Shown: positions 1 through 9,872 of the stretch, piece after piece
Layout of the letters: every line of letters starts with the position of its first letter
Numbering within the stretch: the stretch's first letter is position 1
Origin: Albugo candida
Lineage: Eukaryota > Oomycota > Peronosporomycetes > Albuginales > Albuginaceae
DNA: 64,000 nucleotides
Assembly (NCBI GenBank): GCA_905220665.1
Contig: CAJNAR010000016.1
Span: forward strand, 238,256 to 302,255
Reading direction: 5' to 3'
Made by a program: the position numbers and the translations under genes
Notes under the pieces: generated by a model
The model's input: only the letters and a program-made list of their open reading frames with translations
What the model was told of the DNA's origin: nothing
The model's database searches: none

Positions 1-3000
1 AGGAGAATTCTTTCTCAGCAGAAGCCCCAATCTTCTCGACAGCGTCGAAATGCAAAGTGACACCTTTTTCTAAAAGAGCATTCAACGTGAGATCTTCCTC
101 GGTCTCCTCAAAACCCACAATCTGGCGAATTTGGTCCCAATGTCGTTCTTGAAGGGCTTGACTGGCCAGTCTTTGGATCACTGGAAGATACGCTCGAAAC
201 TCTTGAGTTTGCTCATGGAGCACTCGAGCAACCTGAGCGGATCCTGGGGCATTTCTATCGAATGTCTTGCTCAGTTTACACGAATTATTGCACCATTCTG
301 TGATAGCGTTCTCAATTGCATTTCCATCGAGATCCATAAACGCTCCATTCAGCCACGTTTGCCGACTTTGTGCGAAATCAGAAGACATTGTCCAAAGTGT
401 GTAAAAAGGCATAAATTCCGTCTCCAATGCGTCAAGAATCGAGTATTCTGTTGGTAGGAGATCAAACACAGCTTCTCGAGCATTGAAATCAGCAGCTTTT
501 TGCTTGGCTTCTTGGATCGAGTCGTACAAAGTTACAGCGAGCTCAACGTACTTTTTGGTCGCATCAATGTTCTCGTATGTGGAGAAGGCTTGCGCCTCTG
601 CTTGATATCGATTCAGATCGATTTCGAAAGCCTTTTTCTCAGCCTTTAGCCGATCGACCAACCGGCTCTTATCTTCCTCTAAAGCGGTCTCGCAAACAGA
701 GGCTGCATATTCAATTCTCAATGGCCATTCCTGGATCGAATACACCAGCGCGAAATCATCGTCGTTCAATTTGTACTCCAACTGGTTCAGTGTTTGGACC
801 CATCCATGAATTTCATCCGCCTTGCGTTTCATTTGGACAGTCACGACTTTACTTTGGGCGATGTAGGCTTTCAGCTCAGCGACTTGAGCTTCAGTATTTC
901 GCTTTCCTGTGAGCCGATGCAGAATCCCTTCATAGGTGAGGCTCACGTGCACCGTTTGTTGTCGAATTTCAGTAGTGACAGCGTCCATCAATACATTGCG
1001 AGTTTGGAGAGCGGATTCGATCAGTTGCTGCTTCAGACTGTGACATTGAACAGAGATCAGCGGGAAAGCTATCACATCGTATGACACAAACTCTACAGAA
1101 GCGATAAACGTTTGAAATTTTTGTATGTGGGAGAAAATCGCCTCAATGGAGTCGCCAATTGGAGTGAAATCACCGCTCTTCGCTGCTGTGTGTTGCGCTT
1201 TCCATTCGTAAACGTACGTGGTCGCATCGAATTGAATCGCTTCGACAAAAGAGCGATACTGAGTCGCTACTTTGCCGACTTGATTCATGCAATTTGATGC
1301 GAGATTGTGGACTTGTACCTTTGCATTCTCAATTCGCTCAACAACCTCCAAAGTCGTGATATCATCGAGAGAAGTTTGTTCAAGCTGGAGAAGCTTTTTT
1401 GACTCTAATGAAAGGAGTGACATCAGCTCGACATCGATCGATTCAAACTGATTCACAGCGCTGCGGATGGAATCTAGTGGTGCGATCATTGCCTGGCACA
1501 CCCGTTTCGCTCCAGGTTTGCTCCTCAGCTTTCCATTTTTTAATACGAGATCAATGACGATGAGCGAGTCTTTCGGAGAACGCCATGGATCACTTTCATC
1601 TTTTTCTTCTCCTTTGGAGGTGCACAATCGATGTAAAAATTGAACCCAATCCGTCACACTGTCGAGCACAATTGAGCGAAGCTGAGACGCCATACGCAGT
1701 TCAATTCCTCTGATGATCCGTTTTAATGGACTTTGCTCATAGACTTCGAAATCGGCGACGTAAAAGTCGTACTGATCTTGCAAGTTGTCAACGATACTCT
1801 CAATCAATGACCTTCTCCAGTCGATCAATAGGACTTTGATCGTGCTATTCAGATGTGCTATCTCGATCGCTTGAAAGTCTGTAAGCCGTAGAGGAAGTTC
1901 CACTGGTTTTAGAGTTTGTTGTAGCTGTAAGAAATGATGCGAAAATGGTGAGATAATTGAGGCTTTCACAGACCAATATGGGGACAATGACGACGTCGTG
2001 GGCTGAAAATGGGATCGAACGAGTAAAAGACGATGGAATACAACTTCCCAACTCGCGTACATTCTCTGAAGTATTCGTATTATTTGGGTCGAATTCGCGA
2101 AATGCGTGAAATGAATCAGCTTTTGGTACTTGACAAAGGTTCCATAGGCGATGGGAATACTGGCAAATTCACAAACGACTGACTTGGATGGAGGTGGATG
2201 TAGACGCAATTCCTCAAACTTTCTTCGGACGCTTTCATCAGCAAAGTAGCGGTGATACAGCCCCGCTTTCTGCATGATTCTTGCATACTCATCCGAAATG
2301 GAGTCTGTCAGAGCACCAAGTAGAGTGGAGGCGTCTTCATTCTTCATTGACAAACGAGCAGGTAATCCATTGACGACAAAAGAGTGTATTCGGTCTGTGA
2401 TTTTCTTTTCGACGGGTCTCATACCTTTGCTGCTTTGTGCTCGTAAAAAATGGTCAAAGCGAAGTTGGGCCTTTCGATTCTCACGAAGTTGAAGAGCTTT
2501 GGATAAACGGAGTTCAAATGCTTGGGTATTTTCAATCTCGAAACGTAAATTGAGTCGACGAACCCACTTTTGACGTCCCAAGCTCTCAAATTCGACCAGA
2601 AACTTTCCAACTGTTTCATCGTACAAAAGTACCCGACACGATCGCCATTTATAAGAGTTTTCGTGATAATAACGTGTGTATCCTTGGGAACAACGACTCA
2701 ACCATTCTTGGGGGCTGTGTGGATCATCCTCGTCAGCATCGAAAAGATCAAGCGGAAGCTTTGAATGATCCAATTTCAAATACTCTTCTAAATCGACGAC
2801 GTCGGTGGTTTCCGCTTTATGAGTTTGAACGGGCTCGGGAGAAGTCAAGCGCTTCGATTTCGACGAGGTTGGCTTCAAAAACGCTTTCGGGAACGGTTTG
2901 ATAGGCTCTGGGCCTCGTATTCGCTTCAGAAAAGTCTCAAGGTCTCTTTCACGGGCAAGAGTTTTATCATCCTTCCAACGGTTAAATCGATTCGCATGAT

Positions 3001-3292
3001 CCAATCGATCAAATGCCAGCGATTTTGTGTTACTCTCTGCATCTCTCCCGGTCTCTAAAGAAGCTTTTTGCAGTCGATTTGAAGCTCTAGCAATCGTCTG
3101 TACACGAAGATCAATAAGCATTTTCTTTTGATTCCGATACTCGACTTTATGAGCTTGGAGACGACGCATCAATTCCTTTGAAATCCCATCATCCAAGTCG
3201 AATTTGCTTGGACGATTGTTTCGAGAAGCGATTCCGGTCGATTTGGTCAAAGCCGAGATAGCGGTCTCTGAGCTCTCACCATCTCTGTTCAT
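1..3292 (-). CDS. Axonemal dynein heavy chain, N-terminal part (partial at left edge)
   Basis: This encodes an inner-arm axonemal dynein heavy chain, the motor that drives flagellar bending. The frame is open without introns from the ATG at 3292 to the window edge, giving 1097 codons; the linker end, AAA ring and stalk lie outside. Residues about 200-260 contain YKWRSCRVLLYDE followed by GRQKWVRRLNLRFEI. A DPWRSPKDSLIVIDLVL segment follows near residue 560. The linker-type signature has LWTMSSDF, SRQTWLNGAF, FRAYLPVI and RHWDQIRQIVGF, ending at AEKEFS at the edge. The N-terminal arrangement resembles the DNAH1-like inner-arm group more than outer-arm chains; that subgroup is inference. The dynein family call is secure. 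It is co-oriented with the GST gene, whose stop lies 142 bp upstream of this start. Confidence 0.93.
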   Translation of the reverse strand, partial: MNRDGESSETAISALTKSTGIASRNNRPSKFDLDDGISKELMRRLQAHKVEYRNQKKMLIDLRVQTIARASNRLQKASLETGRDAESNTKSLAFDRLDHANRFNRWKDDKTLARERDLETFLKRIRGPEPIKPFPKAFLKPTSSKSKRLTSPEPVQTHKAETTDVVDLEEYLKLDHSKLPLDLFDADEDDPHSPQEWLSRCSQGYTRYYHENSYKWRSCRVLLYDETVGKFLVEFESLGRQKWVRRLNLRFEIENTQAFELRLSKALQLRENRKAQLRFDHFLRAQSSKGMRPVEKKITDRIHSFVVNGLPARLSMKNEDASTLLGALTDSISDEYARIMQKAGLYHRYFADESVRRKFEELRLHPPPSKSVVCEFASIPIAYGTFVKYQKLIHFTHFANSTQIIRILQRMYASWEVVFHRLLLVRSHFQPTTSSLSPYWSVKASIISPFSHHFLQLQQTLKPVELPLRLTDFQAIEIAHLNSTIKVLLIDWRRSLIESIVDNLQDQYDFYVADFEVYEQSPLKRIIRGIELRMASQLRSIVLDSVTDWVQFLHRLCTSKGEEKDESDPWRSPKDSLIVIDLVLKNGKLRSKPGAKRVCQAMIAPLDSIRSAVNQFESIDVELMSLLSLESKKLLQLEQTSLDDITTLEVVERIENAKVQVHNLASNCMNQVGKVATQYRSFVEAIQFDATTYVYEWKAQHTAAKSGDFTPIGDSIEAIFSHIQKFQTFIASVEFVSYDVIAFPLISVQCHSLKQQLIESALQTRNVLMDAVTTEIRQQTVHVSLTYEGILHRLTGKRNTEAQVAELKAYIAQSKVVTVQMKRKADEIHGWVQTLNQLEYKLNDDDFALVYSIQEWPLRIEYAASVCETALEEDKSRLVDRLKAEKKAFEIDLNRYQAEAQAFSTYENIDATKKYVELAVTLYDSIQEAKQKAADFNAREAVFDLLPTEYSILDALETEFMPFYTLWTMSSDFAQSRQTWLNGAFMDLDGNAIENAITEWCNNSCKLSKTFDRNAPGSAQVARVLHEQTQEFRAYLPVIQRLASQALQERHWDQIRQIVGFEETEEDLTLNALLEKGVTLHFDAVEKIGASAEKEFS

Positions 3293-3434
3293 TCTGGAGC
3301 CGAGGAGAAAAAGATGCGACTCAATGGCTTAAAGGTCACAGACATAAGTGTATATTTAAAGCGATAGCACGAAAACGCCTTACTGCCATTCTTTACCATA
3401 AAATAAACAAACATATCGATAGCTGATTAAACAA

Positions 3435-4303
3435 TCAGCTGGAAAGGATTTTCGTTCCTTCTGTTACTTTCCAATGCGGTGGCCACGTATTTTGGACAGA
3501 AGGGCGTGCGCGTATTCGTGTGTAAAACATCGCCAAACGAGGATAGAGACCATCCAATTGCAAGCCACATCGAACCGCATATGCCAAATTTGTGAACAGT
3601 GTAAAGTCACACAAATACGGCTGATTGGAATCCACAAGGAATGCATTTCCAGTCAAATACGACTCCCATAAATTCAATTCTATTTCCACTTGGTTGAGTT
3701 TCGTCTTCAATAGCGCTTGATTGCGCTCTTCGGAAGAAACGCGTCGTAGATAAGTGATCAGATCACCCAAAACAGATAGAAGCTCATTTGATTCATGGAA
3801 GCGCATTTCTGCAATTGCGAATTGCGCCAAATTTGTGGACGGTGGCATGCATGGTCGACCTGTATACGTCCTTTCTAAGTACTCCAAGATCGCGCTGCAT
3901 TCGTAAAGCGTTGTTCGAGATCCTGTCACTTCGTTCACTGGCTCGATCAGCACGGGAACGCGCATACGCGGGTTAATACTTTGAAAAAATGGCGATTTTA
4001 GCACCCCACTAGAGAAGGCGACGCATATGCCGCGATACTGAATGTTTTTTTCCTCTAATACGATGAGTACGCGCCAAGCTATGCAGAATTGCGTGATGCA
4101 GATAGAAGGGATTTTATTGTATGCTTTTTACCTTGTGGGCTTCCAGAGCCCCAAAACAAAACGCGTTCATGCGGCAAAGGGGCTGATTGGATCAACGCTT
4201 CCTCTGTAGCGATAGGGTTGCTGCAATCCAATTTACCGCTCTGTTCTCTTGCCGCCGAAGTTTTCATTGCTTGCTCATACTTTAAGCACCAATTATCAGT
4301 CAT
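3435..4303 (-). CDS. Glutathione S-transferase-like protein, two exons
   Basis: Cytosolic GST fold, expected to conjugate glutathione to electrophiles or isomerise substrates. Exon 1 is 4303-4132 and exon 2 is 4078-3435, with a 53-nt intron (donor ACAAG|GTAAAA, acceptor GCATAG|CTTGG). The product is 271 aa. The thioredoxin-like domain covers about residues 48-125: WGSGSPQAWRVLIVLEEKN, then INPRMRVPVLIEP and the glutathione-site motif LYECSAILEYLERTY. The all-helical C-terminal domain contains the usual NQPYLCDFTLF segment. The SGSPQAWRV start is closest in style to zeta-class enzymes, but the class is uncertain. Residues 1-47 are an unusual extension. The gene is head to head with SNRNP27, with 91 bp between start codons. 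Confidence 0.85.
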
Positions 4304-4394
4304 GACGGTTTAATTTGTAATTACCAACTATATGAGGCTTTATATATATGATATGCAATAATATCTGGCTATAACACCAATAAAACATTCGACA
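4304..4394. promoter_or_regulatory. 91-bp bidirectional promoter (GST / SNRNP27)
   Basis: This is the whole space between two divergent start codons. It contains an alternating TA run (4340-4349) and a CCAAT at 4377-4381 on the plus strand. Both 5' UTRs must fit here. The role is inferred from position only. Confidence 0.5.
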
Positions 4395-5060
4395 ATGCGG
4401 AGCTCGAGTCCGACTTCGTCTTTAGACAGTCTTGGCCGGCGCAAACGACGGTCTTCAGTGCGTTCTCGTCAACATACGTCAAGACATACTTCATCTTCAT
4501 CTAATTCCTCTAGCTCGTCATCAAATCTCTCCGTATCGCCGAAAAAACAGCGTCGTCACCATGATAATAGATCTCGCCGGCGCTCTACCTCTCGACATCG
4601 CGGTAGATCCTATAGCCGTAGACGCTACAATCGATCACGGTCACGATCATATCTATCTGGAGCGAATAGAAATAGGTCTGATCGCCCAAGTTCAATACTT
4701 TTCTTTATTATATGAGTGTTTCTCCGTAGAAGGATCGAGGGAAACGATAGTAATAAGAAGGTTGAGAAAGCGGTAGACATCTCCAAATCGACTAAATCGA
4801 CTTTTGTTGCATCAAACTTGAAAAATGCGTCAACGAATTTAACAAGTAAGGTGGAGACCATAATATCGGATGATATTCCAGACGAAGAACAGCTCAGGCT
4901 TTTATTTGGATTTAATGGATTCGATTCGACAAAAGGCAAAATTGTCCAAGATAATTTGACAACAGCGGCGACAGGAGCTTGTCGAAAAGATACAAAACGA
5001 GAGTATCGGCAGTATATGAATCGACTTGGAGGCTTCAATCGGCCATTAGATAAACGATAG
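4395..5060 (+). CDS. SNRNP27: U4/U6.U5 tri-snRNP 27 kDa protein homologue
   Basis: Spliceosomal protein associated with the U4/U6.U5 tri-snRNP. Exons are 4395-4675 and 4730-5060, with a 54-nt intron (AG|GTCTGA ... CCGTAG|AAGG) that restores a single frame of 203 aa. The first 95 residues are Arg/Ser rich (SR-type), for example RGRSYSRRRYNRSRSRS. The C-terminus carries the family hallmark: LLFGFNGFDSTKGKIVQDN and REYRQYMNRLGGFNRPLDKR. This conserved block ends SNRNP27 proteins, so the gene looks complete. The stop lies 76 bp from the stop of the convergent WW-LRR gene. A TATA-like run (4340-4349) and a CCAAT (4377-4381) lie in the 91-bp space shared with the GST gene. Confidence 0.9.
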
Positions 5061-5136
5061 CTTGTGAGGATGACACCAAATGGACATGGATTTGGTGTCG
5101 CCAGAAGCTGCATTGGACACACATGAATTGGTAACG

Positions 5137-8100
5137 TCAGTATTTAGACGCCTTCTCTTTAGCTGATAAACTTGTGCTCCATCGTACGCTGTTTTTTTCT
5201 TCTGATTTCATATGCAAACTTTCTACAATCTCGTTACTAAATGCACGTGTGTTGCGCAGAAAGATGTGATACCTTTCCATATCATCCTCTTGTTGGACCC
5301 AAGTGCTCCGATTCCCTTGTGTCTGCTTTTCTCGAGATTTTTCTTTTGCTTCAAGAGCAGTCCATTTCGAAAACCCGCCCGGCAAAGTGCCATCAAAGCC
5401 CGGAAACTGAATTGAATAGTTGATACTTTGCACTTTCATCTCGTTCGAGCACCATAATGCCAGTATTGTAGCTTGCGAATGGGTCGGGAAGTGCTTCAGT
5501 ACCTCATGACATTGAGCTAGAGCAGTATCCACCTGACCGAGACCAATCTGAGCTTGAGCACATTTTAACCAAGTTGGAATTTCTATCGCGGAAAGATGCG
5601 ATGAAGTCGCGTTTCGGAGTAGTTTGATAGCTTTTTCATAGCTCTGAAGTGCCTCGAAATAATTCTTTTGACGGAGATCAAGATCGCCTTGTATAATATA
5701 CACAGTGGCCAATTCATCAAACCCATAGATATCAGCAAGCTCGACAACACATTGCAGATCTTCAGATAATCCAGTTCTCAATCGGTGAACCTTTTCACGC
5801 TTTTTTACGAGTTCTTGAACGTCTTTATCCATCAGAGCCTGATGCGTCTCAGTTTTTCCATCCTGAAGTGCAGTCTTTGTCAACTGCAGAACAGTACGGC
5901 ATGAAATCTCATCTCGTGAGATCTTTCGACGTTCCTGGAGCAAGTCGAGCCGCCGGAGCTTTTTCTGCTGGCACCTTACGCTTTCATGTAGCCTACGGAT
6001 TTCACATTCCGATTCTTGTACAGAGCGAGATCGGCAAAGCGCACGCAAAAAATACTGCTGGATGAGATTTTGCGACTCTTTCTGTGTCAGGGTATTGAAT
6101 TTGATTTGCAGAGAATTATCCTTCAGCAATGCACTCAGTTGAGTTTCGGCTTTTGCGAGCAAACCCGATTCCATAAGTGCTTTTGCAGTCCAAAATTGTG
6201 CCTGGCGGTACAAATAAGGATTTTTAGAAGCTGATTCCGGTTGGATTGGAGTGTTACTCAGCTCAATGCGTTTAATGCTGTGTCGATCCAGCTGATGTAA
6301 AACTGCCGGGTATTGATTGAAGCAATTTCCATTGGCACGTAATACCTCAAGGCCATGCGATTCCATAAATGATGATGGTAATTGCGAGATGAAGTTGAAC
6401 GAAATGCTAAGGACTCGCAAACTCGAGAGATTTCCGATCAAAAGAGGTAGTCTCTGTATACGGTTGTTGTCACACTGCAATACCTGCAAGTGTGTAAGTG
6501 AAATGATGGAGTCGGGGAGTTCTTCCAATTCATTTTCGTCGAGTAAAAGATGCGTCAGGGCTCCAAGTTTGTCGATTTCCGAAGGTATTCGAGCTATCTT
6601 ATTATGAGATAGATTCAGCACTCGTAAAGAGGAAGCAATAAGGCATATAGGATTGAATAACGCGCTCGGAATTTCCGCAAACCGATTGTGTTCCAGATGA
6701 AGTTCCACAACTCTTGCTAATTCCAATGTTCTAGGATCAAAGCTGAGTGTTTCAAGACTGTTGTGGCTCAAATTGAGCTCGGTAAGTGCCGCTAAATTCG
6801 GAGATATATGAAATGTTCCTTGCAGAGAGCACCTGCTCATACTCAGATGTCTCAAATTGGAAAATGATGGTGTCCAATTGTCAAAATTCCCAAGACTTGA
6901 ATTATCATCCAGACAAAGCGACGTGAGACTTTTCCAGTTGTACTGAAGATTGGGCAATGCATTCAGTCGGTTCATCCCAGCGTTCAGTTGTTCCAGTCCT
7001 TGGAGCAACACCATATCAGAAGGTAAGGTCGATAAATGATTTTGATCCAGCCGTAAAATTCTTAGTGTGTTTCCAAGCAATTCGTACGTCATTTTGTGCT
7101 GTGGTAAAGTCGTTAGCATATTGCAAGCAAGATTTAATTCCTCGAGAGCGCACAAGCTGAGTAGAGCTTCATCCTACAAATCAGTAATTTCATTGTTAGA
7201 CAGATCCAGTATTCGAAGCTTGCGAAAACTGCTTTGAAATCTAGGAAATCCGGTTAGCTTGTTGCAGGATAGTTTTAAAATTTCCAAGTTGCAGGTTTCA
7301 TTAGAGCTTTCAACTGTTGTCGGACAGACGGGGATAGTAAATATCTTCAGTTCATTATGGCTCAAATCCAAGTTGGAAAGATTGACAAGTGTCCAAACTG
7401 CCCAAGAAACTGAAGAAACAAGATTGCGCGAAGCATTGATTGTATGCAAATAAGTGTTGTGGTGCAGCCCTGAGGGAAGTTTTCTCAGCTGATTATAGCT
7501 CAAATTGAGCACTTGCAACAGCTTTAGATCCTGTATCTTTGCTGATATATGCTTTAAATTATTGTGAGATAGATTGAGGTTTCTCAGCGAACTCAGTCTC
7601 CACAAACGATGTGAAATCCTCCGAGCCTGCAGACCGCTGACATCTAAATTTGCAATTCCATCGGAATAATTCTCTTCCATCTTAACCTTCGTCTCAAACT
7701 TTGGATAAGAGTGTACCAATTCTTTTCGATGTACATCCTCCAACTGACTTTTGCTTGTTCGATCGCCTGCTGATAATTTGTCCGCATAGTGGAGTGAATC
7801 ATCCAGATTCTCTACATCCATTTCGGGATGACTTGGCTCATATTTTCGTCGCATTAAATGCCTTTTCCTTTCCATATAACCACGCCATCGCGATTGAATC
7901 AAAATGCTCGCACATGACACGCGATCTGTGGCTGTAAAGTCTTCAGTCACCGAATTGGGAAGGGTCCATGAAGACTCTCCAGTCATAACATTGTGAAAGA
8001 ATTTAGTTTGTGATTCATTATCATAGGCTATCCTCCAAGCAAATTCAGGATCATTCCCATATGTAGATTCTCCTTCCTTATATAGCGCGTTGTATGGCAA

Positions 8101-8245
8101 AGTCCACGATGATTCTCCCGTTCTAAACAATACAGTTCACATGTTATTTAAAGAAAGATGAGAACAATCTCAACATTAGGTACTCGTGATTGAAATAATA
8201 GATTTGCTTGCTCTCTGGGTCAAAAACTTCTTCCCATGGAAACAT
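5137..8245 (-). CDS. WW-IQ-LRR-TPR protein with an in-frame TAG at 7176-7174
   Basis: Likely scaffold protein of unknown function. Exon 1 is 8245-8184 and exon 2 is 8122-5137, with a 61-nt intron. Splicing completes WW domain 1 (PWEEVFDPESKQIYYFNHE then TGESSWTLP). WW domain 2 ends with another TGESSWTLP. An IQ-like calmodulin motif, ILIQSRWRGYMERKR, follows. Then come many leucine-rich repeats of 23-24 residues, for example LRNLNLSHNNLKHI and LRILDLSNNEITDL. The last 250 residues are helical with TPR-like units (ATVYIIQGDLDLRQKNYFEALQSYEKA). A TAG at 7176-7174 interrupts the LRR array, yet frame and repeat register continue straight through: the next repeat starts 24 codons on. Read through, the protein is 1015 aa. 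It may be a nonsense allele, sequence error or readthrough case. The neighbouring POC1 stop is 110 bp upstream. Confidence 0.75.
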
Positions 8246-8355
8246 TGATTAATATGATCGCAATCTTAACAAGCCACCATCGTTGACATAGCGGAATTTT
8301 GAGTCAAGTAAATCAATAAGTATTAATAAAAGTTGCTGATCATGGAGACTTCTTC

Positions 8356-9810
8356 TCAATTACTGTCATGCATTTCTTCCTGATGCGTGGCCTCGACAAT
8401 ACTACCTTGAAATCCTCGCTTGTCGTTCTGTTTCATTAGTTGTGCTTGCATATGGGCTACTTCAGCAATACGATTCTCACTCAGTGAGATCCTCTCTTCT
8501 AAAACTGAAAGAGTTCGCGTAATGATTTCAAGCTGATCTAAAATGTGATGGAATGCAGAAGGAAACTCTGATTCTAAAGGTCGGTCTTGTACTCCATTTT
8601 CTGATAAACTCATCTGCGTCAAATTTTGTGGTGGCACAAGCAAATCCGCTTCAGCATGAGAAGTATTCGGTGGCTCGTCATAAATTTCCCCATTTTGTAT
8701 CAGTCTCGTTTGAGCCATAGGACTATTTCGGCAGTGTGAGGAGGTCTCTGTCGATTTACGCCGATCGCTTTCCCTGATCATACTATCTTCCTTAAACTGA
8801 CTGATCTTCACGTTCCTCGTAGGAGGGACACTAGCTATATGAGTGGGAACGGAGTTGTGTCGCTTTGCATTTTTCGTCGTTGAAACATCACTAGTTCTTT
8901 CCAATTGCAAGCACTTCTCGATATCAGCATTCCATACCATCAGTGTTGTGTCAACAGATCCTGAAGCAATGTATTTGCAATCATGTGAGAAATTGGCGCA
9001 GTTCACTGCTCCGTCATGGCCATGAATTGTGTACAGAAGTTGCCCTTCCCGGACATCCCACAGCTTTATAGAATGATCGGTTGATGTTGAGACCAAATAA
9101 GTACCAGATGGATGGAACGCTAAGCTTGTTACGTTCGAATCATGAGCTCGATAATGATGGATAAGTTTATGTGCGCGAGTATCCCATATATTTATGCTTC
9201 GATCAGCGCTACAAGATGCGACCCATTGCCCTTCTGGATGAAAATGAACACAATTCACAATCCCTGCGTGCTCATAAAAAGTATGAAGACATTGCCGCTT
9301 TTCGACGTCCCATAAACGCACAGTTTTATCATCAGAAGCAGATGCAATCATGTGTGCATCGGGACTAAACTGAGCTGATCGAACCCAATTACTGTGACCA
9401 ATTAAAGAGCACATAAAACGGCGATTTGGCAACGACCAAATTTTGATTGACATATCGTCTGAAGCTGTCAAGAGCTGCTTGGCAGAATATGAAAAGCAGA
9501 CACTTCGTACACCACCTGCATGACCTTTTATTACGACAGAATCTCCACGCACCGTAGGTGTCCAAAGTCTAACAGAGCGATCTTGAGAAGCGGATGCTAA
9601 AAGATCACCGGCTGGAGAGAAGCATACGTCATAAACGGGTCCTTTGTGGCCCAAATACTGATACGCGCGAAGCTTTGGTCGGAAGTTCCACACCATTACA
9701 CTGCAGTCGAGAGAACCGGATGCAAGCTGATGCATACATGGATGAAAACTTAGGCATGTTGCGGTGGATTTATGTCCGCGAAAGGTTCGGTGGAGCGTTG
9801 GATTTTCCAT
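8356..9810 (-). CDS. POC1: POC1 centriolar WD40 protein
   Basis: POC1 is a core centriole and basal-body protein needed for stable triplet microtubules; here it would act at the flagellar basal body. The single-exon gene encodes 484 aa from the ATG at 9810. Residues about 1-295 form seven WD40 repeats with regular GH...WD pairs, such as FRGHKSTATCLSFHP, IGHSNWVRSAQFSP and SDDKTVRLWDVEKRQCLHTF. A polar linker follows. A short C-terminal coiled coil, LEIITRTLSVLEERISLSE, matches the conserved POC1 tail that distinguishes it from generic WD40 proteins. The start is 62 bp from the divergent start of the mitochondrial-type gene. Confidence 0.92.
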   Translation of the reverse strand: MENPTLHRTFRGHKSTATCLSFHPCMHQLASGSLDCSVMVWNFRPKLRAYQYLGHKGPVYDVCFSPAGDLLASASQDRSVRLWTPTVRGDSVVIKGHAGGVRSVCFSYSAKQLLTASDDMSIKIWSLPNRRFMCSLIGHSNWVRSAQFSPDAHMIASASDDKTVRLWDVEKRQCLHTFYEHAGIVNCVHFHPEGQWVASCSADRSINIWDTRAHKLIHHYRAHDSNVTSLAFHPSGTYLVSTSTDHSIKLWDVREGQLLYTIHGHDGAVNCANFSHDCKYIASGSVDTTLMVWNADIEKCLQLERTSDVSTTKNAKRHNSVPTHIASVPPTRNVKISQFKEDSMIRESDRRKSTETSSHCRNSPMAQTRLIQNGEIYDEPPNTSHAEADLLVPPQNLTQMSLSENGVQDRPLESEFPSAFHHILDQLEIITRTLSVLEERISLSENRIAEVAHMQAQLMKQNDKRGFQGSIVEATHQEEMHDSN

Positions 9811-9872
9811 CTGACACCATCTAATACAAATTTGATTGGCGGAATCAAAAGAGTCATAAAAATTCGATTTAA
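9811..9872. promoter_or_regulatory. 62-bp bidirectional promoter with inverted CCAAT box
   Basis: This is all the sequence between the divergent start codons of POC1 (-) and the mitochondrial-type gene (+). It contains ATTGG at 9835-9839, an inverted CCAAT box, and is otherwise AT-rich. Both 5' leaders must be very short or overlap. The function is inferred from position. Confidence 0.5.

Noticed and set aside
5137..8245. Two separate LRR genes split at the TAG
   Set aside because: The downstream part has no start codon or promoter space, and the LRR register continues exactly through the stop codon.
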